64,000 bases of DNA from Adiantum capillus-veneris (GCA_014529385.2 CM043944.1:69488895-69552894), one strand, 5' to 3'; numbered from the stretch's first letter, positions 47,588 to 59,389 are shown. Notes: generated from the letters alone by a model not told the origin. Made by a program: numbers and translations.

Positions 47588-49253
47588 TCATGGTGGCACG
47601 TTATGTATTGTTAGATCAATAGTGCGGTCATCCAAGCCGCTATCTTCAAGCTCTCTGGGGCTAGACGTTGTAAGCACGTGTTGTATTAAACTTACCCGGT
47701 ATCTTTGCAAATAATCATATGTGTAGTTTTTTAAAGCACTCTGCAAAATTGAAAGACCACATGGTGAGAATTCTTTTATAAACTAAACCAAAACTAACTG
47801 AATGCATTGCCAAATGGTTACCTTAGTCATGAAAGGTTTTAATGCAAAGTAGCTTTGCAGGACATATTCTGCATGGAGAAGACATCTCCAGCCGCAAGAA
47901 TTTCCATCGGTTTGATTTGGGATAGGTACATCTTTGATTGGGGCCTTGTATAGTTCATACCTTCCACATAGCTTGCCATAGGCAAGCAACAACCTCTTTA
48001 TACAGCTGCACAAAGCAATGTCAAGATGTTAGCATGAGGCTTCAAATTTACATGGATATCTATAAGAAACACTCTCTGATACAAAACACTTACAGCCTAA
48101 TTTTAGGGTGGGTTCCTTTTATTGAATTGAACACCCACACTGCTGGTTGGTCAACATCAAGGCATATGAGACTCCAGTGATGGTTGTTCTCATATGGAAA
48201 GATGATGACAGTAACTTCCAGCATAGCACAGTGGAGAAACCAACTCTCAAAGGTCCCAGATGGACTATTCTTTTGTCTAATAATCACTGACATTTGTGGA
48301 TCAAGAAGAAACACCTCTGTGTGGGTGTGCAGTGGGAGTTGACTTTTGATCAGGCTGCAGAGACTTTACCTGAGTTAGCAAACCTATTATCTGAGTTTTC
48401 AAAGCTAGCAAGATAGTAACACTTACTTAAGACAAGCATAGATAATTGTGTCTGAAATCTGAGAATCTGGATTCTGCAATAAATTAATGTCCAGTTTTTC
48501 GAGAGCTAGCTTTCTGGCTCCATCTACAAATGGTATCTCTGCAAGCAAACCATCCTTCATTGAAAGTAGAGTTTCTTGATTGCTTGCCTCTATGGACAGG
48601 GTCACATTGCATTCTTTTTGCCTCTGGGACTCCACTGCTACTTTTGCTTTCTCCTTAAGCTCTGCTTCCCTCATGTCCTCTGTTTGGCGAGCAATAGTCT
48701 CTGCCCTTGTCCTTGTATTCACATCATGTGTGACATCTACAACTGTGAGTTGTGGCATCAGCTCAAGGGGGTATAAAAAAATTTCCCTCATTTTCTTATC
48801 CCTGCAGACATTGGGGACCAGTAGTTTGTCATACCTCCACCTTATTCTTTTCAGTGTCTCACTATCTTTGTCCATTATAATAACCCTGTGGGCATGGGCT
48901 GCAACAATGGTCATGTCACTGAAGTACTCCAGTAGGAAGTCCTCTGCTGCTTCTTGTAGAGCCATTAATGCCACCACCTTCCACCTTTTGGTGCCCCAGG
49001 TAGCTTCTTCACATATGGACCTCACCATCCTCTGAAAGGGCAGCTTTGGTATGCATAAATCTACACATTTCTGTGCCTTTCTGATTTCTTTGAAAAGTCC
49101 CATGCAGATTTGTAACTTCTTCACCCTTGGACCTTTCATAATTTTATTGGGTTTTCCAGGTCTTTTCTTTGGGGTTGCAGATCTGCTACTTGATTTAGCT
49201 GCTAATCCTGGTCCCTTGCCTGCCTTCCTTGCAGTGGCTTTTGTTCTAGCCAT
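47588..49253 (-). CDS. Gene B proximal part: histone H3-like domain fused to Ulp1 protease
   Basis: Exons 49253-48427, 48354-48094, 48005-47822 and 47740-47588 are joined by introns of 72, 88 and 81 bases, all GT-AG and all in phase, giving 474 residues. Residues 1-10, MARTKATARK, copy the H3 tail around Lys4 and Lys9. Residues 55-137 form a histone fold with IRKAQK, KLPFQRMVRSI, ALMALQEAAEDFL, FSDMTIVAAHAHRV and KRIR. A charged helical linker (about 170-250) follows. The Ulp1 (C48) domain then runs to about residue 430, with ISDTIIYACLNLIK, catalytic His in HHWSLICLD, an Asn-type third residue in WVFNSI, and Gln and Cys in QTDGNSCGW. Known Ulp1 enzymes cut SUMO-like modifiers. The fusion is supported because the first splice restores the conserved Ulp1 start across the junction. 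A GTAAGT at 47695 offers an alternative donor. Confidence 0.85.
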
Positions 49254-49273
49254 TTCACTGTATACAAAAAGAG

Positions 49274-49322
<49 letters not shown>

Positions 49323-49336
49323 TTCTATAGCTTAGC

Positions 49337-49346
49337 ATATTTAAAT
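49337..49346 (-). promoter_or_regulatory. TATA-like box upstream of gene B
   Basis: ATTTAAATAT on the minus strand lies about 85 bases upstream of the gene B ATG. A long GA/CT tract (49276-49321) sits between it and the start codon. It is a plausible core promoter by position only. Confidence 0.4.
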
Positions 49347-49370
49347 AGAGAGAGAGTGAGAGACTCCCAT

Positions 49371-49430
49371 TACTAAGGCGCGCGTGGAGCATGTTTTGAC
49401 CTCAAAAAACACCTCCGCGCACCGTTAGTA
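49371..49430. repeat. GC-rich palindrome P1
   Basis: The left arm TACTAAGGCGCGCG pairs with the right arm CGCGCACCGTTAGTA, with a loop of about 30 bases. It is the first of four related hairpins in the transposon. Confidence 0.8.
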
Positions 49431-49526
49431 TAAGGTAAAAGAAAGACTCACTCTCTCTCTCTCTCTCATTCCCCCGCCTTACATCCTCTCTCTATAACAC
49501 TCACACATACACTGGTCAATGCACAG

Positions 49527-49580
49527 TACTAACGGCGTGCATAGAGACATGCACACCGGTTATGCCGCTCTGCGCGCCTT

Positions 49581-49585
<5 letters not shown>
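49527..49585. repeat. GC-rich palindrome P2
   Basis: The left arm TACTAACGGCGTGC pairs with the right arm GCGCGCCTTTAGTA. It directly abuts the GA tract that starts at 49586. Confidence 0.8.
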
Positions 49586-49651
<66 letters not shown>

Positions 49652-50018
49652 CTTTGTGTGTGTGTGTGTGTGTTTGTGAGTGTGTGTGTGTGTCTCTGTA
49701 TGTGTGTGTGTGTATGTTATATTTGTGTCTCTGTGTGTGTGTGTGTGTATGTTTTATTTGTGTGTCTGTGTGTTTGTGAGTGTGTCTCTGTGTGTGTGTG
49801 TGTGTGTGTGTTGTGTTTGTGACTGTATGTGTGTGTTGTTTGTTAAGATAGAGCTAGATATGGTATATACTGTGACAGAAACAGAGAGAGAGAGATAGAG
49901 GCAAAGGCAGAAGGAAATTTCATAAGCAGAGGGAGAGAGAGAGAGGGCCAAACCTCCTGAGGACGCAGACCTTCGTTATGTCGATGGGTCGGCTTGCTGT
50001 CGGAGACGCAGACGACGG

Positions 50019-50063
<45 letters not shown>

Positions 50064-50281
50064 ACTCACTCTCTTTCACGAGGTGTGGTTTTTCTCTCTC
50101 ATGACCTCTATATATGACGTACAAAAGTATACGGTCTCAATAATGACCGCACGTGCGACAACATGCAATTATACTCTATTTTATAGTAACACGTGGGGCG
50201 CCGCCGTGTGTATCCGTTATAAGTGTGATTTTGAGAGAGAGAAAGAGAGAGAACAATAGAGAGAGAGAGTGAAAGAGCGAG

Positions 50282-50335
<54 letters not shown>

Positions 50336-50819
50336 TCATTACTGCCAGAGAGTGATAGAGAGAGAGAGTGATAGAGAGACAGAGAGAGAGAGAGAACCAT
50401 AGATCGAGAGAAGGAGAGAGAGAGAACCATAGATCGAGAGAAGGAGAGAGAGAAAGACAGATTGAGAGAGAGATGGAGAGAGGGACTCCTTACTCTCAGA
50501 GAGAGAGAGGGAGAGAGACAGAGTCAGTTTGACAGACAGAAAGCAATGGAGGAGACACCTCCCTTGGAGTTTCTGCAAACCCCACCAACAAAAGGTGATC
50601 TCTCACTCTTTCTCTCTGTATTTCCAACAGTTGGTACAAATTGTGTGTGTGTGTGTAAACAAAGAAAAACCCAGACTGTTGCTCAACACACACACACCTC
50701 AACACATACTTCCATAGACAGAGACACACACACACAGACACACACACATACACACATACACACAGACACACACATAGAGACATACACACTCTCTCTCTCC
50801 CTCCCCTCTTTGTCCCCGT

Positions 50820-50880
50820 TACTAACGGCGCGCAGAGACAACCAAACACTGGCTGCAGCTCTCTCCGCGCGCCTATAGTA
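50820..50880. repeat. GC-rich palindrome P3
   Basis: The left arm TACTAACGGCGCGC pairs with the right arm CGCGCGCCTATAGTA. It lies in the first intron of gene C, just before a CT tract. Confidence 0.82.
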
Positions 50881-50886
50881 TAGTTA

Positions 50887-50966
<80 letters not shown>

Positions 50967-51029
50967 GTACTAAAGGCGCGCGTAGAGAGTTGCAAAAAGT
51001 ATGTTGTCGTCCTTGCGCGCCTTTAGTAC
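50967..51029. repeat. GC-rich palindrome P4
   Basis: GTACTAAAGGCGCGCG pairs with GCGCGCCTTTAGTAC, the most perfect of the four. It is bordered on the left by a CT tract and on the right by CA and GA tracts. Confidence 0.88.
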
Positions 51030-51035
51030 AAAGAG

Positions 51036-51120
<85 letters not shown>

Positions 51121-51177
51121 CTATGTGTATTTTTTTAATGTTCTTTGGAGAGAGAGAGAGAAAGAGAGTGAGAGAGA

Positions 51178-51277
<100 letters not shown>

Positions 51278-51308
51278 ATGTGTGTTTTTGTTTGTGCTTT
51301 GGAGAGAC

Positions 51309-51346
<38 letters not shown>

Positions 51347-52723
51347 AGAGAGAGAGAGAGAGAGACTTGTCATGTTTCCTGATGAATAGGATTAAGGTCC
51401 AGTAGGCAGAAGAGGCTGAAACCAGACCCAGAGCTTGTGCTAGGATTTCAACCTTTGCAGGCTCAGTTGCTTAATGTTTCTGCCAAAAGAACTGTTGACT
51501 TTTGTCAGGACATATCTGAAGAAAAGTCAATTGGTGAAGATCAATCATAGAGGTCACCAGGGCAAGAGGATCCCTCACACTACAAGGCTCCCTCACCCTG
51601 TACAATACTTGTCAAGAAAAATACAAGAAAGAGGAATATAGACTTCTCAGATGATGCGCAGATGTGCTAGAAAGTAGTCCCTGTGCAACTAAATGTAAAG
51701 CCAAAGAGGATGTGTCTTCTCTGGAAGACCCAGCCGCAACTGATGAGAGGCTGTTTGATTTTGCAGCATCTTGTGGTGCTGGGGACAAGTTTGATGTAGT
51801 TTATTCTATGTTTAATCCAAAGTTTGACATTGAAGACGTGTTAGCTCAGCACAGTAATTTCTTGCAGTCCTACAGAGATAAGTTTGAAGTGATGGTGCAG
51901 GTAGGGAGGGTTGTTCTGCCCACTATGAATCTTGTGCATTTAAATGACTGTGGTGGAAAGGGACAGGGACTGAAGAAGTATAGGGAATTACCACCTTCTT
52001 GCCGACATTCAGCCTGCCCTTTGCACCAAAAAGAATGCAAACTCATTCAGGAAGCCTTTGGCTTTATGATTTACCTGAACAGCCTGTTTGGATTCCTCAT
52101 GCAGAATCCTGATGAGGTGTTAGAGGAGCAGGATGCAGCACCAGATGAAGAATGCGAGGAGACAACTCATATACAAGATGTCGAGGAGGTTGAAGATACA
52201 GTCGAACTTGAGGTTGAGGCAATTGAAGTACAAAGATGTAAGATGCTCTTTGTGAAAACCACAGAAATCAAACTTCCATTGGATGTCAGTAACTTCACTG
52301 AGAAGCATGCTCAGATGATGTTTCCTGCTGTGCCTGACTTCAGGATTGGAGACAGGACCTATATCTTCTTACATGATGTGCAAAGCGTCTTTTATTTAAG
52401 GGAGGATTTCTCCCTGGCTATTATTTCCAGAGTCCAAGAAGAGAGGAGTGGATTTGTTTCAGAGGATAGTAGTGATGATGAGGCAATGGAAACATCCAGC
52501 AATCCAATGGAATGCCTCCGAAGATGCTTTGAGAAAGCTGAAAAATACAAGGAGACACTACCTGATGAATCCACCTTCCAAGCAATAACACAAAGCCTAA
52601 GACCATCAACAAGTAACAAAGAAGTGGAGGATTGGTTTAACCATTCAGGTCAGGGGTCAACTACATCTGTAGACCTATGGCAGGAAATTAAAACCTCTTT
52701 CTGCAGGATGAGAGCTTCATGGT

Positions 52724-52730
<7 letters not shown>

Positions 52731-52817
<87 letters not shown>
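52731..52817. repeat. (CT) tract in gene C
   Basis: About 87 bases of CT lie between the last two coding parts of gene C, inside what is probably an intron ending at TATGTGCAG (52846). Confidence 0.9.
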
Positions 52818-52820
<3 letters not shown>

Positions 52821-53339
52821 TGTCACTTCTGACATGATATGTGCAGTCTTGGATTGGTGACAAGGATGACTTCCTTCGGCGGAGGACTCGAGAGTATCGT
52901 GGAAGGGATGCGGCCCTAGCGCAATACCTTTCAAAGCTTTGCGAGTCTCCGATAGTAGTTTTTCACAATTCCATGTCACAAGAGGGTTCAATAGCAACTT
53001 ACACATTCAAGACACTATCACGCTTCTTGGGTGGACCCGTGCTGCCCAAAAGTGCAGATAAAGTCATTCTTGTGGACAAAGTGTTTGCTAGAGATTGTTT
53101 TGGTTACTGCCCGGGCTATACAGGTGGTGGGGCAGCGTATTACTACACCTACACAGCAATGGCACTAGCTCTTGGTAGACAAAACCCAGATGAACTTTTA
53201 GAGTATGGAAAACATCTCATGATTCGTTACAAGGGTGACGTGCAAAAAAAACAAAATTGAACCTTCAAAATCTTGATACACTTCACGTAGCAATTGTATA
53301 AGATCATGTATTACATAAATTTTGTACAATGTCATCCAC

Positions 53340-56193
53340 TCAGAGTATCTTTCTCCACTTGTGATTCACATACACCATTGTCTCTCTCCACCTTCGTTGA
53401 CTTTCACGAGCTCCGGAGTTGTTGTATGCCATTGATCTTTTAACTTTTTGTTGTTGTAAATGTGTGATGGCTTGTGCTGTTGCTGAATTTGCCAAGACTT
53501 CTTTTGCCTGCATTCGATGAATGATTCTACGATAGAACCATTCAAATAGTTCTCTCAAACTGTTAGCCTTGATTCGAGAGACACCATGTCGTGTGTGCCT
53601 GAAATAAGCATTTCTCGCCATGTAATGAGACTTTTCCATCCCTTGGGTATTCCATATTGTCGGGTTCCCATACTTTTGTATAAAATATGGTAATTAAATG
53701 ATTGAAGATGATGTGCTGGATATGAAAACAGATTAGTTAGAATGTTTTACACTCACATATTTGCACATAAGAGAGAATGAAATACATGATAATACCATAT
53801 AGTGAGTAATCTGGGTGTCTGTCCATGCTGTCTTGAATGATTTTTTTAGAAGGTTGAGATTCTCCTTGAACTTGTTCATATCACCTTGTGACCAGTCATC
53901 TTTGTCGCACATCAAAAATAGGATGTCTATTGATCGCCAAACCTCAGCCTTCGCGTTACGAGTAGTTGGTTCTTGGTCTTTGACTGCAATATGTAGCTTT
54001 TTCCAGCTCTGATACTCTACCTTGCTAACATAAGATGTGTTATATATTTTTCCATGTTTGTTAGATTCGGATCTCTTGTACCTTGGGGTTTAGATAAAAA
54101 CCTCCGTGCCTTCACCCCACCGATGGATGGTTTGCATGGGACATCCTTCTCAGCAGTTGATCTCTTTTCATCCCGCTGGATTTTCACATTGCCACCATGA
54201 AGCCCCATATCCGATAGTACCATTTCTAAGCACTGCAGGGCTACTTGTCGTTTTGCCGAGTTCTTAATCTTCCAAGCAAACTCGATATATAAGTAGACCA
54301 ATTTCTCCACAATTCTACAAAGGGCATGCATTGTACAAATGTGGACATTCACAAGTGGTATTTTCAAAACCGGTCAAAAAGCAGGATCCTCAATGTGACG
54401 TGTTGGATCTTTTCTCCACCACTTTGGGTCCATGACCTTTGCAGGCTCCATGCAGAACAAACACGACGACTTTGCCATTGCACCCATTCCACAATTATAC
54501 ATGCACTTTAATGTTTTGAGGTCACCTGCAAGATGCCACTGAACTTGAAAGTCTCCCCTTCCATCTAGACGTAGTACCTCTCCCTGGTTAGTCTGTCAAT
54601 CAATCACCTCCAGAATATTAGTTCGATGGAACACCCAATATAGAATCTCATGATCTTCTTTCTTTACCTGCAACACAAAATAAATGAGACTTAAGTAGAT
54701 GTGAACATTTGAGCTTACCTAAGAATCTCGCTTACCTCAAACGCACCAAGCCACCATATGTTAGATTCTGATTGAACACTAAAATATAAAGGATCATCAC
54801 TGGGACACTTTGAGAGGGCTCTACTCATTAAAGTAATAGTAACACACTTTAGCTTTTTCTCTTTAACAAGCTCACACTAATCCAGTTTTAACACAAAATG
54901 TAATACCCCTCGTGACTCTTCAAATGTGATGTTGTAAAACTCCACCATTCTCTTCTGTAATATCCGCAGGTCCATAAAAATATTATTAAACTCATCATAT
55001 GCCATGTTTGCTCCATGGCCACTGTAAGTTGCTTTAATATGAAAGGGCTGTCCAAGATAGTCTCCCTGTGCCTCGTTAAGCTGAAGCCTCTCTTTCCAAA
55101 CACTTGAGGTTGATGGTAGAAGTTTGGATTTTATAACCTTCTTAACAAAGATGGATGAGACATACTTTTGGATAGCCGAATATCCTCTTTTGCTTACACC
55201 AAGTGAATCAAGTGTGCCTTGTATCTCTTCTACAAGCACTGAGTTCTCTGAAATAAAGCGGTCCACTACATTTCGTTGTAGGACCTTAAACTTCTTGTAA
55301 TGTACTATATCTGCTGCCAGGCTTCTACTTATAAGTGGCTTCAATCTCTTTCCTATATTGGCTTTGGGGTCAATGTTTTCCTTGTCACGATAGATTGAAT
55401 CTCTACATGAAGACAATGCATAAGTAAATAATAGAAAATTTGCTTCACTAACACTATTTAGGCACATGAAAACAATGCATAACAAGAAAAAACAAAAAGA
55501 TTACTTAACTAAGACAATGTAGCGAACCAAGAAGCATCACATTAATGCTCGGATTCTTTTCTTGAGACCTCCTGATGCAACCTGCAATGTTTCAAGATTG
55601 CGAAATTTCTTCTTTCGGATACGACCACCCAAGATGGTGTCCTTCATTTGACAACTTCGCACCTTTCCTTTCAGTTCTTGTACCTCTGTTTTATGTTGCA
55701 AAATGGTAACCTGATCTGTAGAATGTAAATGTGAAAGGCGAACAATCTCACATTGTTGAGCTTGGAGAATGCCCTTGTAAGTTTCAGCTTCTCTTGTAAG
55801 AGATTTACAATAACCCAGAAGGCCCTTTTCTCCATCACCAGCAAAGGTCAATAAGCTTGTAGGATTGACAAACGGTGGAAACGCATTAGTCATTGGATTC
55901 TTAGGGTAGAGAGAGTCTCTCGTCCAGATATCTATGTGTTTAGCTCCCTGAGCTCTGAGCGTGTCTATGGAAGCGGGAGGTATATGTGTGTTTGTTTTAC
56001 TGCGCTTAATCAATGGTTGGTACTCATTGTCCAAATCAATGTGAAGGTGATATTTGGCTCGTTTCTGGGTAACATTTATGCCATTTGAGGAGTGCGCCAT
56101 TAGCCAAATGTGCAGGTTTAATGGAAAGTGAATAGCGGCTGCGCCTTCATCCCTCCATGTTAGCCTCATTCCCTCCATATTGACGAGGTTCAT
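53340..56193 (-). pseudogene. Transposon gene D, transposase-like protein, broken
   Basis: Exons 56193-55541, 55402-54736, 54667-53796 and 53715-53340 are separated by introns of 138, 68 and 80 bases with GT-AG ends. The first two junctions are in phase. The N-terminal part (about 218 residues) is basic and partly coiled. Exon 2 contains LGVSKRGYSAIQKY and the MVEFYNITFEESRGVLHFVL block. Exon 3 holds LDGRGDFQVQWHLAGDLKTL followed by CLFCM (a CxxC). Exon 4 holds TQGMEKSHYMARNAYFRH. GDLK and GMEKSH look like the second Asp and the Glu of a DDE/RNase H-fold transposase, with a zinc-like insert between. Lesions are stops at 54879-54877, 54598-54596 and 54376-54374 and single-base shifts near 54021 and 53690. 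The 8-bp target duplication agrees with hAT- or KDZ-like chemistry; family assignment is inference. Confidence 0.72.
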
Positions 56194-56360
56194 TCAATGA
56201 AACTGAAAAGAGGATTATCCCTCAATCACTACGAACGAATGTTCAGAAGAGTAAGGAATATACTTAAAGTACACTTTTTGAACTTTTACTATGAAAGACC
56301 CAACTCTATTATTTGCCATTTTTTCTAGAGAGAGAGTGCAAAAAATACATTTTCTTAGAA

Positions 56361-56393
56361 GGCCCTCCAAATGACCTCCGAAATTCCCTAATG
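56361..56393 (-). repeat. Right inverted repeat core
   Basis: The reverse complement reads CATTAGGGAATTTCGGAGG and ends GGAGGGCC. It matches 44502-44534 with two differences. Gene D starts about 170 bases inside it. Confidence 0.9.
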
Positions 56394-56403
56394 CAGGCAA
56401 GCC

Positions 56404-56411
56404 AAAGACTC
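56404..56411. repeat. Target-site duplication, right (AAAGACTC)
   Basis: An exact copy of 44480-44487. The flanking bases differ on each side, so the repeat is exactly 8 bases. Confidence 0.82.
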
Positions 56412-57300
56412 CTGAAGAAAGAGTAGACTAAGCTGAGAAAGTCTTGAGGCCACTATGTCAACACAAGAGTCGTGAACGTCTAAGCTCTCTGTTTAAAGAG
56501 GCACCACTCGCTCTCTGAGCGTAGAGTCCAGCAAGACCCTCTCAGGGATGCATAGCATCATGCGCCCTCTCCTCTATCTGTCTGTCACTATGAGGATCAC
56601 TGGTGCATGGTCTGAAAAGTAAGTCCCAACCAAAATGCATATTGTCCCACCCAAGTTGGAGAAGTAGTCACTATTGTAGAAGCGATCTATCTGAGATATA
56701 TTCACTCCTCCCACTCTGCGGTCTAAATGAGAGAAAGCCAAGCTGTCTTGGGGCCTCCCAAAGCTAGAATACTGCCACACATCTAAAACCTGCAAAATCA
56801 TACAAAACCTCTCCCAAGCTTCCAACTCAAGTCCATGCACAATAGTATGGCTACCTCTAATCCTGTCAGAGGGGTCCTCTAACATGTTGAAGTTACCCCC
56901 AATGCACCATTACTCTGCCTACGGTAGAGATTGAATAGTTTGAGATAAAAACTCTCCACGTGCACTCGCCCCATTGGGTGCATAGATGTTCAGGAATCCC
57001 ACGAGGCAACCCTGAATCTGCATAGTAATCCACTGAGCCCTGCCTGGCACAATAATCCCTCTGTCCACAATGGATTGCTACAAAGAATCCACAATAGTCA
57101 TACATACCCCTCCCTGGATGCCTCCAGGTCCAAATGCAACCGACCAAGAAGTCTCATATTGTCCACGCAAAACCTGACCACAATGTCTAATGCTCTCACA
57201 TACCAGCTCATAAAAGTGCATCTAGTGATAGATAAAAAAGGATGGTTCATCTTAGAGGATAGAATCTGTTATAGCTTATCCTGTCTAGAGATGAATGAAA
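56412..57300 (-). pseudogene. LINE endonuclease part (right half)
   Basis: On the minus strand this is an AP-endonuclease-like domain. One frame near 57.05-56.9 kb reads RGIIVPGRAQW, then GFLNIYAPNGASARGEF and GGNFNMLEDPSDR. The next frame (56885-56574) reads VNISQIDRFYNSDYF and YFSDHAPVILIV. These are the NIYAPN, GDFN, RID and SDH motifs of plant LINEs. With the RT half at 41176-44479 it makes one element interrupted by the transposon. The N-terminal start, SWYVRALDIVVRF, is near 57.2 kb. Confidence 0.85.
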
Positions 57301-57379
57301 TTACCCTAGTGAGCCCAAAAATTTGTTCAGAGCCAAACTCTCCCCCATCGGAGATCAAGCTTTGATGTTGTGAACATAC

Positions 57380-59060
57380 TAGCATCTACTTTGACCAAAA
57401 CAACATAGATATAGACAAGATTCTAAGATCTATGATGCCATGGGTCCTAAAATACATACAATACCAGGGTGAAGATGATGCTATCTACAACTTGACTTGG
57501 CAAATCATAGGTCAGGTTTCTGGAGATACATAAGAAACTATGCAGAAGGACACATACCAAGTATCAACAAAGCTACCCACAATGTATCTTCATAGTTCCA
57601 AAAAGTGAGATCAAACCAGAGCCAAAGAGTTTTGAGCTCTTGTCATGGAGAAAGCTTTGATGATCACCCTAGGAAGGGGGGAGCTACAAATCTAGTAAGC
57701 TTAGCTCATGTACCAAGAACCATGACAACAGTTAGAATCCCTAAAGCCTCTAGCATGGCAGATCCCTTCAAAGTAGAAGCCATTAAAGGACCATGTGGTT
57801 TTTGAAAGCTCCCAGTTGAACTAGATTCCATTAAAATCAGAAAAACAATGGCTGTATGATGATCATCAGGGACATAAATTTTAGATGATCTCCACAAGTC
57901 AAAGTCAAAAGCCGACCAACCCAATAGTGTTGATGATATTGCATGTGACCAAGATCACATATGCATATTGAGATGCAGATGGAAATAAATACTAGCAAGT
58001 TCATGACCTTGTACAAACCCCTGCTAATGGCCAGATTGAAGTCCTTACCTCAAGATGATGCAAAGCCTCATGCTGCCAAATCAAATGACAGCCATGTCAA
58101 AAACAATGAAAGCTAGAGTTCAAAAGGCTACACAAAGGTCACCACCAAAATCTATTTCAAAGAGACACATTTTTCCAAAAAGTACAGTGGATCTCTTAAG
58201 ATCAAAGGTTAGTCAAATGCAGGTAGACAATGCTCACCATTTATGAAAGAAAAAAGTGTAGTATTGCAGACAATGGAGTCAACATCGTCTAAGGTAGGTG
58301 ATCAAAGAAAGAAAGCTCAAGGTCATAACCACAACAAAGTCAGTCAATTCAGACACAAATCCTAAGAAGATCAAGTGCAACATTATTGATGAAAATGAAG
58401 AAAGGTTGTCCAATGAAGTAAAGCTAGATTTTCAGCTAGACAAAAACCTCATGTCTTTTTGCACTTGGAAAAAATATTGCCAACCAGAGTTGGAACATGC
58501 TCCTGAGTTCATTAGCCTATCTAGAGACAAATGAGTAGAATGTTGAGGATTCATTTCCACCGCCATTCAAGTAGGTTTACAAATCCTCATAGCTCAATTT
58601 CATGTGGTAAAATAGCAAAAGATGTACTTGACAACATCATAGTGGGAATGCCGATGGCCTAGAAAGTTTAGATATACAAAGCTCAACAAAGATTCAGTCA
58701 TCAAAGACAAAAAAGAATAAAGAACAAGACTGATCACCTGCGGACGACAACAAAAAGTCCTCAAGAATAATTAAAATGGAGACTGATATCCAAGAAAATA
58801 TGATTAAAGATGATTCATCTCTACAAACCAGAACCTCTAAAGAGCGTAAAGAAGATCAAGAAAAACAAGTATAGTTCAAACAGAGCACAAAGCAATCACA
58901 AAAGCTATTGAGCAGAAAGAGGGCACCAAGACAAGAACTAAAGAAGATTAGGATTGCAAACAACTAGGAATAATAAGAGGTCCAAAGATCAATAAATCAT
59001 TGCTAGGAAAGTCAAGAGATATAATTCCAAGTGTAGCCCAAAGTCTCAAATCACCTTCCA
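57380..59060 (+). pseudogene. Decayed plus-strand retroelement ORF, unclassified
   Basis: The plus strand shows faded coding texture: MMPWVLKYIQYQGEDDAIYN near 57.43 kb, LTWQIIGQVSG, and later Lys/Ser-rich pieces (58298-58534). Stops are frequent. I know no domain match. It ends just before the TGTTAGCAGCGGCTAACA sequence at 59071, which looks like an LTR start, so an internal region of an LTR retrotransposon is the likeliest reading. Confidence 0.4.
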
Positions 59061-59070
59061 TTGAGACCAA

Positions 59071-59323
59071 GTGTTAGCAGCGGCTAACATAGGCTACACC
59101 GATTATGTATCAAGCGAGAGATATGCTATGGGATGTGCACAATGTTTCCAGCTCACTTTGCATAAGGTTTTGGGCTCATTGGGAGTTCCAAAGTTGTATA
59201 TGCTACCTAGAGGGCTCAAACTTAAACCCATAATAGAAGGGATTGTGGTGAAAGCCTTTATAAGGAAGCCTTTTTGCAAGGAGGCTTCATTCTTGAGTAT
59301 CCACTCTTGAGGATATACTTTTG

Positions 59324-59389
<66 letters not shown>

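Larger units (their letters stand above)
49254..50545. promoter_or_regulatory. Divergent intergenic region of genes B and C
   Basis: About 1.3 kb separates two divergent ATGs. It consists largely of dinucleotide tracts: CT 49276-49321, GA 49586-49650, GT-rich 49655-49830, CT 50020-50060, and GA-rich 50230-50520. Two GC-rich palindromes are embedded in it. GA/CT tracts are common in plant promoters and bind GAGA-type factors. Whether they act here is inference. ORFs over the tracts are artefacts. Confidence 0.55.

Noticed and set aside
48423-49253. A host histone H3 or CENH3 gene
   Set aside because: It lies inside the transposon boundaries, lacks the H3 C-terminus, and splices in phase into a Ulp1 domain.
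57075-57365. Plus-strand 96-residue ORF
   Set aside because: It is antisense to the LINE endonuclease start and has no recognisable domain.
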